A stretch of DNA of 54,322 nucleotides from Blastocatellia bacterium (lineage in GTDB: Bacteria; Acidobacteriota; Blastocatellia; HR10; J050), in assembly GCA_025054955.1 (NCBI GenBank), contig JANWZE010000044.1:1-54322 (forward strand), written 5' to 3'. The notes beneath the pieces were generated by a model. That model saw only the letters and a program-made list of their open reading frames with translations. It was not told the DNA's origin and ran no database searches. The stretch's first letter is position 1; each line of letters starts with the position of its first letter. Positions 17,851 through 26,094 of the stretch are shown here, one piece after another. A program made the translations under genes and the position numbers.

Positions 17851-19311
17851 TTACTTGGCAGCAGTTTGGGTCTCAGCTTGCTTGGACGGTTGCGCAAGAA
17901 CTTTGGTGATCGGTTGACTGTATGCCGGCGGTTGGAATGGGATATTCAGGATGCGAGCAAGCGTAGGAGCAATATCGGTCATCTGGACAAATTCCAGCGA
18001 AGTACGTTGAATGCCGCGACCCCATAGGATCAAGCTGGCGTACATTTCAGGCCGTTCAGGCAGGAATCCGTGATTGCCGCGTTTCTTCTCTGGAGCCGGT
18101 TGAATCACCGGTTCTTTGAAGCTGTTGGTGATGGCGTAGAAGTTCGATGGTTCCAGAAAGAACGTGGCGCGTGGATTGGCGCCGAGTTGATCCAATTCGT
18201 CTCGTTGCAGAATCCGACGCAGCGGCGCTTCGGGGCCTTTGGTGTAAGGTTCAAACGCAGCCCAGACACGATTGGCCACCGATGCGTCGTTCGGATTTTT
18301 TAGATAGATGGCCGCCGACGCGCCACTGGGATGAACAGCGGCGTCCCAACTGATCACCTGGCCTTGCGCGTTGAGGCGAATCAGGCCGGCTTGAGCCAAC
18401 ACCGCGCCTGCATGAAACTCTTTGTCAATGCGCATGAATCCGTGATCGGAGACAATAGCGACGGTCGTGGAAGCTTCAATTCCGGCGCGGCGAATCGCCT
18501 CCAGGATACGACCGATAGCTGCGTCAGCCCGTTCCGTTGCTTCAAAGCCACGAGCTGAATAGGGACCGGCTTCATGCTGCGCCTGATCCAGGTCAATCAG
18601 ATGAACCATCAAGAAATTCGGCTTGAATCGCTCGATCATGTACACAGCCGCATCCACTGTGAACTCGTCGTAGGGCGCATAGTCATTGGGGGTTCGATTG
18701 GAGGCGCGCAGGATGTCATCAATGAGACCGGGCGTCGAGCGATCTCGCATCGTCTGCGAAATGAGCTTGAACGGACCGGTTGCGTCCCACACTTCGGGAA
18801 TGTGCCAATCAATCCCTTGAGCGCCAACGGTGACCGGCCAGATAGCGCAGGCCACGCTCAAGCCGGCTTTCTTGGCAGCCATCCACAGCGTCTCCGTCCG
18901 AATAAACGAGGCTTCCCAGAGCCAACGGCCTGTCGGCGGTTGAGTCGGTTCGTCAAAGACAGTGTTCGTCCAAACGCCGTGATCAGCCGGTCGAGCGCCG
19001 GTCACCAACGTGGTGTGAGACGGGAACGTGACAGTCGGATAAACGCCGATGACGCCTTCAGCGCATGCTCCCTCGCGGCACAACCGGCGCATATTGGGTA
19101 AGCGTAATCCTAAACGGTCGGGGCGATTGTAATAATCCGGCACCAGACCATCAATCGAAATCAAGATCAGATACGGTCGCTCTGAAACCGCTGTCTGAGC
19201 GGAGACAAGCCGGCTGGAATCCCAACCAGAAAAGAGAAGAATCAGCAGCATCCATGCCAATGCGACTTTCCATCGGTGCACGAGTAGAAGAATGTCGGCT
19301 CGCTTTTTCAT
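17851..19311 (-). CDS. Exported alkaline-phosphatase-superfamily phosphodiesterase (NPP-like)
   Basis: A 486-residue protein with an N-terminal signal (VALAWMLLILLFSGW) followed by a type I phosphodiesterase / nucleotide pyrophosphatase domain. Visible metal and nucleophile residues are ISIDGLVPDY (first Asp), TVTFPSHTTLVTG (nucleophile Thr region), HLIDLDQAQHEAG (Asp and His), VSDHGF (Asp-His) and NHGFLPE (final His). These belong to ectonucleotide pyrophosphatase/phosphodiesterases, which act on phosphodiester or phosphonate bonds outside the cytoplasm; the substrate is unknown. It starts 3 nt after glmM ends, so it is part of the same operon. Confidence 0.88.
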   Translation of the reverse strand: MKKRADILLLVHRWKVALAWMLLILLFSGWDSSRLVSAQTAVSERPYLILISIDGLVPDYYNRPDRLGLRLPNMRRLCREGACAEGVIGVYPTVTFPSHTTLVTGARPADHGVWTNTVFDEPTQPPTGRWLWEASFIRTETLWMAAKKAGLSVACAIWPVTVGAQGIDWHIPEVWDATGPFKLISQTMRDRSTPGLIDDILRASNRTPNDYAPYDEFTVDAAVYMIERFKPNFLMVHLIDLDQAQHEAGPYSARGFEATERADAAIGRILEAIRRAGIEASTTVAIVSDHGFMRIDKEFHAGAVLAQAGLIRLNAQGQVISWDAAVHPSGASAAIYLKNPNDASVANRVWAAFEPYTKGPEAPLRRILQRDELDQLGANPRATFFLEPSNFYAITNSFKEPVIQPAPEKKRGNHGFLPERPEMYASLILWGRGIQRTSLEFVQMTDIAPTLARILNIPFQPPAYSQPITKVLAQPSKQAETQTAAK

Positions 19312-19314
19312 AGG

Positions 19315-20655
19315 CTATCCCAAATGCTCCCGAATAGTGTTGGCCAGTTGATGGGCTAACGTGTGAACCAGGACTGGATCGTCGGCTTCGATCATGACGC
19401 GGGCTTTGTTCTCCGTGCCGGAATAACGCAGCAGCAACCGACCTCGTCCGTGCAACAGGTGCTCGATCTGCTGTTGTTCGGCGACAATGGCCGGGACCTG
19501 CTCAAACGGCGTCTTCGTTTTCACCGGCACGTTGACCAACAGTTGCGGATGCCGCGTGAAGCCACGCGAGAGTTGGTCTAGGTCGGAGCCGGTTTCCGAC
19601 ATGATGCGCAGCACTTCAATGGCTGTGATCAGTCCGTCGCCAGCCAAACTGATCTGCGGAAAAATAATGTGACCCGATTGTTCGCCGCCAAGCGACCCAT
19701 TCAGTTCGAGCAATTTTTCCAGCACATATCGGTCGCCCACCGGCGTGCGGTAGAGCGTGATCTCGTGTTGACGCAATGCTTGCTCCAATCCCCAATTGCT
19801 CATCACGGTGCCAACGACAAGGTCGCCATTGAGCCGTCCCTGCTGTTTCATCTGAGTGGCAACGATGAAGAGAATATGATCGCCGTCAAAGATGCGTCCA
19901 TCCGGTCCGACGAACAACGCGCGGTCGGCGTCGCCGTCGAAGGCGATGCCTAGATCACAGCCATGCTGGCGCACCTGCTCAGATAAGGCTTCAATGTGAA
20001 TCGTGCCACAACCCTGGTTAATGTTGACACCGTTGGGTTCCACGCCCCACGCCTGAATCTCTGCCCCTAGCGCCTGAAGGACAGTCGGCGCAATCTCGTA
20101 AGCGGCTCCGTTAGCGCAATCCAAGCCGATCCGGAGTCCACTCAGATTTACCTGATGGCCGACCTGCTTAATCAAAAAATCCATGTAGTGGCGCCGTAGC
20201 TCTTCGCCATCCTCCAGCCAGACCGTCGCTGAAGGGGTCACGGGCGCAGCCTGGCGCACATCTGCCTCAATGGCTTGCTCCAACTGATCGTCCAGTTTGG
20301 CGCCGGTCGAAGCGAATATCTTGATTCCATTATCAGGGACGGGATTGTGCGAAGCTGAGATAACCACGCCGGCGTCGAATTGTTGCGAGCGCGTCAAGTA
20401 AGCGATGCCGGGCGTCGTCATAATGCCGGCGCTGATCACATCGGCTTCCATGTCGCGCAAGGCGCGCGTGACCAGCCCTTCGATCCAGCGGCCTGATTCC
20501 CGCGTGTCGCGCCCGGTAACTACGCGCGGGGGGCGTCCGAGTCGTTCTCTCAAATGGCTTGCCAACGAACGAGCGCAGGTGTAAATGGTCGGTGGGTCGA
20601 GCGGGTATGTGCCAGGCTCACCACGAATGCCGTCTGTGCCAAACAAGGATGCCAT
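19315..20655 (-). CDS. glmM: Phosphoglucosamine mutase
   Basis: A 446-residue member of the alpha-D-phosphohexomutase family converting glucosamine-6-phosphate to glucosamine-1-phosphate for UDP-GlcNAc, peptidoglycan and LPS. The N-terminus MASLFGTDGIRGEPG is typical of GlmM. The phosphoserine loop is ISASHNPVPDNGIKIF, the metal loop FDGDADRALFV, the sugar-binding loop GEQSGHIIF and the phosphate-binding loop LLRYSGTENKARVM. Length matches E. coli GlmM (445). It lies 20 nt behind cdaR, in the widespread cdaA-cdaR-glmM order; in Firmicutes CdaR and GlmM modulate the cyclase. Confidence 0.97.
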   Translation of the reverse strand: MASLFGTDGIRGEPGTYPLDPPTIYTCARSLASHLRERLGRPPRVVTGRDTRESGRWIEGLVTRALRDMEADVISAGIMTTPGIAYLTRSQQFDAGVVISASHNPVPDNGIKIFASTGAKLDDQLEQAIEADVRQAAPVTPSATVWLEDGEELRRHYMDFLIKQVGHQVNLSGLRIGLDCANGAAYEIAPTVLQALGAEIQAWGVEPNGVNINQGCGTIHIEALSEQVRQHGCDLGIAFDGDADRALFVGPDGRIFDGDHILFIVATQMKQQGRLNGDLVVGTVMSNWGLEQALRQHEITLYRTPVGDRYVLEKLLELNGSLGGEQSGHIIFPQISLAGDGLITAIEVLRIMSETGSDLDQLSRGFTRHPQLLVNVPVKTKTPFEQVPAIVAEQQQIEHLLHGRGRLLLRYSGTENKARVMIEADDPVLVHTLAHQLANTIREHLG

Positions 20656-20675
20656 GCTGCCAGCGCCTCTCTTGC

Positions 20676-21647
20676 TTATCGAGCTGTGATCATCAGCTTC
20701 TCCGGTCGAACGGACAACACGCTAACCAGCTCGCGGTAGCGTTCGGATAATTCAACCTTCGGAGAAACTTCACGACCATCCTTTGAAAACGTCGTTGCAT
20801 CGAGTTTCACAATCATATCCTGCGGCCCCATTTTGTCAAGCAAGCTCTTGGGTCCCTTCAACGTGACGGTCACACTGGTGGCAGAAATCGCAAGATTGCG
20901 TGGCAGCGAAGGCAGCGTGATCTGAGGAAATTGCTTTTCCGCGACCTGATCCGTGCGGATGGTGAGGTTGATCTGTGACGGCGTGAGTGTCACATGCGGT
21001 CCCGGCTGTTGCAAGGAGACAGTCAGCGAAGCGTCGGTTTGAACCGGTGGGAGTGTGATCGGTTGGGTCAATACGTGCTGCACCGGGTCAATCTCGGAGG
21101 CCGGACCGCTGATATTGACCTGAGACGGATTCATCTGATACTCGGCAATCGCCAGGTGAGCGGGTAATTGTTCCAGATCAAACACGGGCTTAACGGCAAC
21201 AGACCGGCGCACGACCGATTCAACCAGCACAGGAATGTTCGGCGGATCAATCCTGAGCACTTCAGCCTCCGAGGGCAAGCGCACATGAGCTGCTCCCAGC
21301 CAAATCAAATGATTCATCGGCGACATTGCCGTCACGTCAATCACCACGCGAACGTTTGTTCGACTCAGATTGGTCACAACAGACAAAGGGCCACGCACAC
21401 GGATGTCTACCACCTTGATGGGGACAGCGGTGACCATCGTATCGGAGCGGCGATTGATGATCTCTACAGTGACGTTCTCGATGGTGCGGTCGCGCTCGCC
21501 TTGTTGCGACAGTGTGAACCACATCAGCAGAGCAATGCCCAGAGAGACCAGCTTGAGTGATTTATTCTCGGTGAAAAACCGCTCGACGGCTTCTAGCAAC
21601 ACGGAGCGCCACTCGTCCAGTTTTTGTTGCCAACTCTGCTCTGCCAT
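20676..21647 (-). CDS. cdaR: YbbR-domain regulator of diadenylate cyclase
   Basis: A protein of about 323 residues with one N-terminal transmembrane helix (LKLVSLGIALLMWFTLS) and three to four extracytoplasmic YbbR-type beta domains (repeated pattern VTVEI..., VRVVIDVTAMSP, VNISGPASEIDPVQHV, VTVTLKGPKSLLDKM). YbbR/CdaR proteins bind and tune membrane-bound CdaA. The ATG at 21647 is preferred; an in-frame GTG at 21650 directly abuts the cdaA stop. Its position between cdaA and glmM is diagnostic. Confidence 0.92.
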   Translation of the reverse strand: MAEQSWQQKLDEWRSVLLEAVERFFTENKSLKLVSLGIALLMWFTLSQQGERDRTIENVTVEIINRRSDTMVTAVPIKVVDIRVRGPLSVVTNLSRTNVRVVIDVTAMSPMNHLIWLGAAHVRLPSEAEVLRIDPPNIPVLVESVVRRSVAVKPVFDLEQLPAHLAIAEYQMNPSQVNISGPASEIDPVQHVLTQPITLPPVQTDASLTVSLQQPGPHVTLTPSQINLTIRTDQVAEKQFPQITLPSLPRNLAISATSVTVTLKGPKSLLDKMGPQDMIVKLDATTFSKDGREVSPKVELSERYRELVSVLSVRPEKLMITAR

Positions 21648-21650
21648 CAC

Positions 21651-22559
21651 CTATTTTTCAGTGCCGGAGACACGTGAGCGAAATCCTAGCCCCTTCCACA
21701 TCAGGGCGCGGTTTGTTAATGTGGTCAGGATTGGCTTTGGCATGGTGAGCGCGGACGTCTCAGCGGCCGCTTCACGCCGGTAGCGCCTTGGCGGCAACAA
21801 CACCTCGTGCAAGGCGAGACGCAACTGCGCCGCGTCCAGGTGTCGCTTAATCTCGCCGTTCATTGCCAGTGACGTGATGCCGGTTTCTTCCGATACGACC
21901 AGCGCCACGGCATCCGTATCTTCGGTAATGCCAATGGCTGCTCGGTGACGTGTGCCCAGCTCTTTGGAAAGATAAGGATTGAGCGTCAACGGCAAGAAAC
22001 AACTGGCTGCGGCGATACGGTCCTTGCGAATAATGACCGCGCCATCATGCAACGGCGCTCGCGTGTTGAAAATGGTCACCAGCAAATCGTAGGAGACGCG
22101 GGCATCCAGCCGCACGCCCGTATCCATGAAGTGTTCCAGTGAGACGTCCCGCTCAAAGACGATTAACGCTCCGATGCGCTGAGCCGACAGCGTGGTCGCC
22201 GCCAGGATGACCTCTTCAACCATGAATTCATCGCGCGACAATCGCACCTGACGAAAACCGAAGCGTTGAGGCACATATTTGCCAAATTGGATCAATGCTG
22301 AACGCAGCTCGCTCTGAAAGATCACAATGATGACGAACCCTAAGTAGAGCAGGGCATGTCGTAGCAGGAATTCAAGGCTTCGCAGCTCATATCGCACAGC
22401 AACGCTATGGATCAACCAAACGACCAGCACGCCATACACGATTTGAATTGCCCGCGTGCCCTTGATCGGTTTAAGCAGACCGTAAATGATCAGCGCCACA
22501 GCAGCCACGTCGAGCACATCTCGGTATGAAATTTGGGCAAATAACCGCGTGAAATTCAT
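21651..22559 (-). CDS. cdaA: Diadenylate cyclase, membrane-bound CdaA type
   Basis: A 302-residue protein with three N-terminal transmembrane helices (VLDVAAVALIIYGLL, AIQIVYGVLVVWLI, ALLYLGFVIIVIF) and a DAC domain carrying the catalytic DGA motif (LHDGAVIIRKDRIAA) and the RHR motif (GTRHRAAIGITEDTD). It joins two ATP into cyclic di-AMP, a messenger for potassium and osmolyte control and cell-wall balance. I start it at ATG 22559 (MNFTRLFAQISYRDV), the usual position before the first helix; the frame is open further upstream but has no family similarity there. A variable C-terminal tail follows the DAC domain. It is the first gene of a five-gene reverse operon. Confidence 0.95.
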   Translation of the reverse strand: MNFTRLFAQISYRDVLDVAAVALIIYGLLKPIKGTRAIQIVYGVLVVWLIHSVAVRYELRSLEFLLRHALLYLGFVIIVIFQSELRSALIQFGKYVPQRFGFRQVRLSRDEFMVEEVILAATTLSAQRIGALIVFERDVSLEHFMDTGVRLDARVSYDLLVTIFNTRAPLHDGAVIIRKDRIAAASCFLPLTLNPYLSKELGTRHRAAIGITEDTDAVALVVSEETGITSLAMNGEIKRHLDAAQLRLALHEVLLPPRRYRREAAAETSALTMPKPILTTLTNRALMWKGLGFRSRVSGTEK

Positions 22560-22698
22560 CACGTGCCTATTATGGCTTTGCTTAGGAGCAGAATCAAGCA
22601 TTGAACCTTTGGTTGCAACGCGAAATCCACCCACAATTGAGGAAGCGGATCAAGGATGGAAGAGGAATAATTCACGGGACCTGGCTCACGGACGGCGA

Positions 22699-22852
22699 AC
22701 CACGAACCGCGAACCCCGAACTACGAATTACGAACTACGAATCACGGATCACGAACCCCGGACCACAGATCACGGATCACAGATCACGGACCACGAACCA
22801 CGGATCACAAATCACGAATCACGAACGACGGACCCTGGACCCCGACTCACGA
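22699..22852. repeat. Array of 22 degenerate heptamers
   Basis: Twenty-two uninterrupted 7-bp units with consensus A(T/C)CACGA or A(T/C)CACGG, for example ACCACGA, ACTACGA, ATCACGG, ATCACAG, ACCCCGA. No spacer sequences are present, so it is not a CRISPR. The last unit supplies the TGA stop codon (22847-22849, reverse strand) of the site-2 protease gene. The frame is open on the forward strand but low in complexity and unlikely to be coding. Confidence 0.95.
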
Positions 22853-23974
22853 CACGAGCTTTTTATGAATTTCCAGCAAGCTAATGAAACCGACAAATTG
22901 TCCGGCATCGTCCAGCACGCCGGCACAACCGACCTGATTATCACGCAGCAGCGATTGCGCTGTGCCCAGTGGGGTGGATGGATGCAGTAGCATGTTGGCT
23001 GTTGTGGGCAGCATGACATCTTGAGCCGTCAGTGTTGACCACTGCTCCGGTGGAATCTGCCGCAATCGCTCCAGTAGGATCACGCCGATGAAACGCCGTT
23101 GTTGGCAGACAGGAAACGACGTCTGACGATGAACCGGCAGGATGTCATCCACGAGCTGTTGAATGGTCATTGCTGGTGGGATTATGGCTGATTGTTTCAT
23201 TGCGTCGGCGACGCGCAAGTGGGCTGCCTGGTGAACTGCGTTGAGGTGGCGCAGCGTTGCATGAGCGGCGTCTTTCAAGAAGACGCCGACGAACATCGCC
23301 CATGCGCCGATGAACAAGTCGGCGCTCGTCTTCCAGGTGAGCATCCAGAAGACGCCAAGCGCGATCAGAAAATAGGCGATACCTCGCCCGGCCTGTGTGA
23401 CCCATCGCGTCGCCGCAAAAAAGTCGCCATGCCGATGCCACAACCAGGCTCGCAACACGCGACCGCCATCTAAGGGGAAGCCCGGCAGCAAATTGAAGAG
23501 CGCCAGAATCAGATTGGTGAGAGCCAGATAGTTGGTCAGCAGGGCTGCCGAACGAGATGGCAGGACGTAAATGCTAAGCTGGTTTAGCACGAAAAACATC
23601 AAGCCGTGCAAAAAACTGGCCGCCGGACCGGCCACCGCAATCTTGAAATCTCCCAGCGGCGTATCAGCTTCGCGATCGAATCGCGCCAATCCGCCAAACA
23701 GGTGCAGAGTGATGTCATAAATTTTCAGTCCCTCAGCTCGCGCAAACAATGCGTGCCCCAGTTCATGACCTAGCACCGACAAAAACAGCAGCACCGTTGT
23801 CAACACACCCAAGCCCCAATGTTCGATCGTTGTTTGATAGGGAAGATGGTGTGGCAGGTAGTGAGCGGAAACGGCGTAGATATGCAATCCAAAAACGGGA
23901 AACCAACCATAGCTCAACTTGACCGGGATACCAAAAACTCGCGCGACGGTGATCGGTTTGAGTCGGATTGACAT
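22847..23974 (-). CDS. Site-2 protease family (M50) membrane protease with two CBS domains
   Basis: A 375-residue integral membrane zinc metalloprotease. The catalytic motif GHELGHALFA and the second metal motif (DGGRVLRAWLW) are both intact, spread over about six hydrophobic segments. A C-terminal pair of CBS domains follows (VADAMKQSAIIPPAMTIQQL and AQDVMLPTTANMLLHPSTPL), which in relatives bind adenine nucleotides and regulate activity. This is the SpoIVFB-like / Rip3-like architecture; the substrate, often a membrane-bound anti-sigma factor or regulator, is unknown. It is divergent from rimO, and its stop codon lies inside the adjoining heptamer array. Confidence 0.92.
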   Translation of the reverse strand: MSIRLKPITVARVFGIPVKLSYGWFPVFGLHIYAVSAHYLPHHLPYQTTIEHWGLGVLTTVLLFLSVLGHELGHALFARAEGLKIYDITLHLFGGLARFDREADTPLGDFKIAVAGPAASFLHGLMFFVLNQLSIYVLPSRSAALLTNYLALTNLILALFNLLPGFPLDGGRVLRAWLWHRHGDFFAATRWVTQAGRGIAYFLIALGVFWMLTWKTSADLFIGAWAMFVGVFLKDAAHATLRHLNAVHQAAHLRVADAMKQSAIIPPAMTIQQLVDDILPVHRQTSFPVCQQRRFIGVILLERLRQIPPEQWSTLTAQDVMLPTTANMLLHPSTPLGTAQSLLRDNQVGCAGVLDDAGQFVGFISLLEIHKKLVS

Positions 23975-24167
23975 GCAGCAAAAGTAGCATATCCGTCCCG
24001 TCTAGATAAAGGTAGACATCTTGGGGTATAGTAGGGGCTTTAGTGTCGCCGAGTGATTCTATGGCTGGGCGACCATCTTTTCACAAATGTTTGCCTACCA
24101 GCGGCTGCATTGAAGCGGTTTGCTGGAGTCGCAATCCGGTGAGAGCGATGTTTTCGGAGACCACAAC

Positions 24168-25499
24168 ATGAAGAAGATCGGGTTTGTCAGTTTGGGCTGT
24201 CCGAAGAATTTAGTGGATAGCGAAGTGATGATGGGGCTGGTCAAAGAGCGGGGATATGAGCTGACGGCTGATGAACACGAAGCAGAGATCATCGTGGTGA
24301 ATACCTGCGCGTTCATCAATCCGGCCAAGGAAGAATCAGTTGATACGATCTTAGAAATGGCTCAATTGAAACAGACCGGCCGATGTCGCAAGCTGATTGT
24401 GACAGGCTGCTTGGTTGAACGGTATCGTGATGTGTTGGTTCATGAGATGCCGGAAATTGATGCGGTGCTAGGGACGAACGAAGTTGAAGAGATTCTTCGC
24501 GCCTGTGAGGATCAAGCCAACCCAGCGCGAGCAGTTGGGCCGACGCCGTACTTGTACGATCACACGACCCCGCGCGTGCTCTCGACGCCGCGATATACCG
24601 CCTATATCAAAATTGCCGAAGGCTGCGATCACCGTTGCGACTTTTGTGTCATTCCTCGACTGCGCGGCCCGATGCGCAGTCGTCGGCCTGAATCGGTCGT
24701 TGAGGAAGCGCGCCGACTGGTCGAGCAAGGCGTGCGCGAAATTGTGCTTGTTGGGCAGGACACCACGCACTATGGCGAGGACCTGGGCCTGCGTCACGGA
24801 CTCGCAGAGTTGCTCAAACGATTGGCGCGGGTTGACGGCCTGGCCTGGGTCCGATTCATGTACGGTTATCCTCACCACATCAGCGATGAGCTGCTCGATG
24901 TCGTCGCCAGTGAAGAGACGTTGTGCAAGTACTTTGACATTCCGTTTCAGCATGTCAGCCAGAGGATTTTGCATCGCATGCAACGCGGTGGTTCACGCGC
25001 TGCGCTGGAACACTTGGTCGAACGCATTCGCCGACGCATTCCTCATGCAGCGTTGCGTACCAGCTTTATTACAGGTTACCCCGGCGAGACCGAAGAGGAG
25101 TTTCAAGAATTGCTTGATCACGTTCGACAAATCCAATTTGATCACGTCGGCGTGTTCGTCTATTCCGATGAAGAGGGCACCGGCGCCTCTGAGCATCCCG
25201 ATAAAGTGCCCCGACGAATCGCTCAGGCGCGACGCCGCATCTTGATGCAAGAACAGGCTCGCATCTCCAAGCAGAAAAATCGTCAGCTCGTCGGTCAGCG
25301 CCGACGTGTGTTATTGGAAGGGACCTCACCTGAATCTGAGTATCTGTTGCAAGGCCGGCTGGAATCGCAAGCGCCGGAGATTGACGGATGTGTGCTGATC
25401 AATGAGATGCCTGATGATTGCGCAGTTGAACCAGGCCAGTTTGTCACTGTGCAAATCACTCGCGCCTTTGCGCACGATCTCTTGGGGAGGATTGTGTGA
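24168..25499 (+). CDS. rimO: Ribosomal protein S12 (aspartate) methylthiotransferase
   Basis: A 443-residue radical-SAM methylthiotransferase that adds a methylthio group to the conserved Asp of ribosomal protein S12. The N-terminal UPF0004 domain provides Cys11, Cys47 and Cys81 for the second iron-sulphur cluster. The radical SAM motif C153-x3-C157-x2-C160 lies in EGCDHRCDFCVIP. A TRAM domain closes the protein (RRRVLLEGTSPESEYLLQGR). The start MKKIGFVSLGCPKNLVDSEV is characteristic of RimO rather than MiaB. It is followed 12 nt later by pgpA and then cinA, probably one transcript. Confidence 0.96.
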   Translation: MKKIGFVSLGCPKNLVDSEVMMGLVKERGYELTADEHEAEIIVVNTCAFINPAKEESVDTILEMAQLKQTGRCRKLIVTGCLVERYRDVLVHEMPEIDAVLGTNEVEEILRACEDQANPARAVGPTPYLYDHTTPRVLSTPRYTAYIKIAEGCDHRCDFCVIPRLRGPMRSRRPESVVEEARRLVEQGVREIVLVGQDTTHYGEDLGLRHGLAELLKRLARVDGLAWVRFMYGYPHHISDELLDVVASEETLCKYFDIPFQHVSQRILHRMQRGGSRAALEHLVERIRRRIPHAALRTSFITGYPGETEEEFQELLDHVRQIQFDHVGVFVYSDEEGTGASEHPDKVPRRIAQARRRILMQEQARISKQKNRQLVGQRRRVLLEGTSPESEYLLQGRLESQAPEIDGCVLINEMPDDCAVEPGQFVTVQITRAFAHDLLGRIV

Positions 25500-25511
25500 G
25501 TTGATAGGCGC

Positions 25512-26087
25512 ATGCAAGCGTGGTTTGTGATGAACCAACACAAGATGAGTACTGAGCGCCAGAGCGCCGGCCGCGCGGCTCATGTCGAAGAGGGGACAGA
25601 GGCGCACGCGGCTCGGTTTGCTGACGTCGTGGCGCGTTGGGTAGCGACCGGCGGCGGATTGGGGTATTCTCCAATTGCGCCGGGGACGGTCGGTTCGCTC
25701 GCCGGTGTGGCGTTGTTTTGGGCTGTCGGACGTTCTGTCACGCTCGGATGGATCACGGCAGTCGGCCTGAGCGCGCTCGGCGTATGGGCAGCCACGCGCA
25801 TGAGTCAGAGGCTCGGGCAGCATGATCCGCCATGTGTTGTGATTGATGAAATCGTCGGCCAGTTTGTGACGTTGTGGTTGGCCTGGAGCCTTGAGCCACC
25901 AACGGCGCTGTGGCTCTTCGTGGCTATCGGGTGGGCGTTATTTCGCATGTTCGATATTGTCAAGCCGCCGCCGGTGCGTCAATTGGAACGATTGAAAATC
26001 GGCCTCGGCGTGATGGCTGATGACCTGATGGCCGGCATCTACGGCGCGATTGCGTTAGTCGGCCTTCAACGCTGGTTCCTTGGGTGA
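25512..26087 (+). CDS. pgpA: Phosphatidylglycerophosphatase A
   Basis: A 191-residue membrane enzyme that dephosphorylates phosphatidylglycerol phosphate to phosphatidylglycerol. Family motifs present: GYSPIAPGTVGSL, then hydrophobic helices, VVIDEIVGQFVTLW with the metal-binding Asp-Glu, and FRMFDIVKPPPV. The N-terminal 35 residues are hydrophilic and not typical, so translation may begin at a later Met (25530 or 25545). The gene lies between rimO and cinA; the pgpA-cinA order is common in bacteria. Confidence 0.93.
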   Translation: MQAWFVMNQHKMSTERQSAGRAAHVEEGTEAHAARFADVVARWVATGGGLGYSPIAPGTVGSLAGVALFWAVGRSVTLGWITAVGLSALGVWAATRMSQRLGQHDPPCVVIDEIVGQFVTLWLAWSLEPPTALWLFVAIGWALFRMFDIVKPPPVRQLERLKIGLGVMADDLMAGIYGAIALVGLQRWFLG

Positions 26088-26094
26088 AGCGATC

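Noticed and set aside
22699-22852. Heptamer array considered as a CRISPR
   Set aside because: Units are 7 bp and contiguous, there are no spacers and no cas genes.
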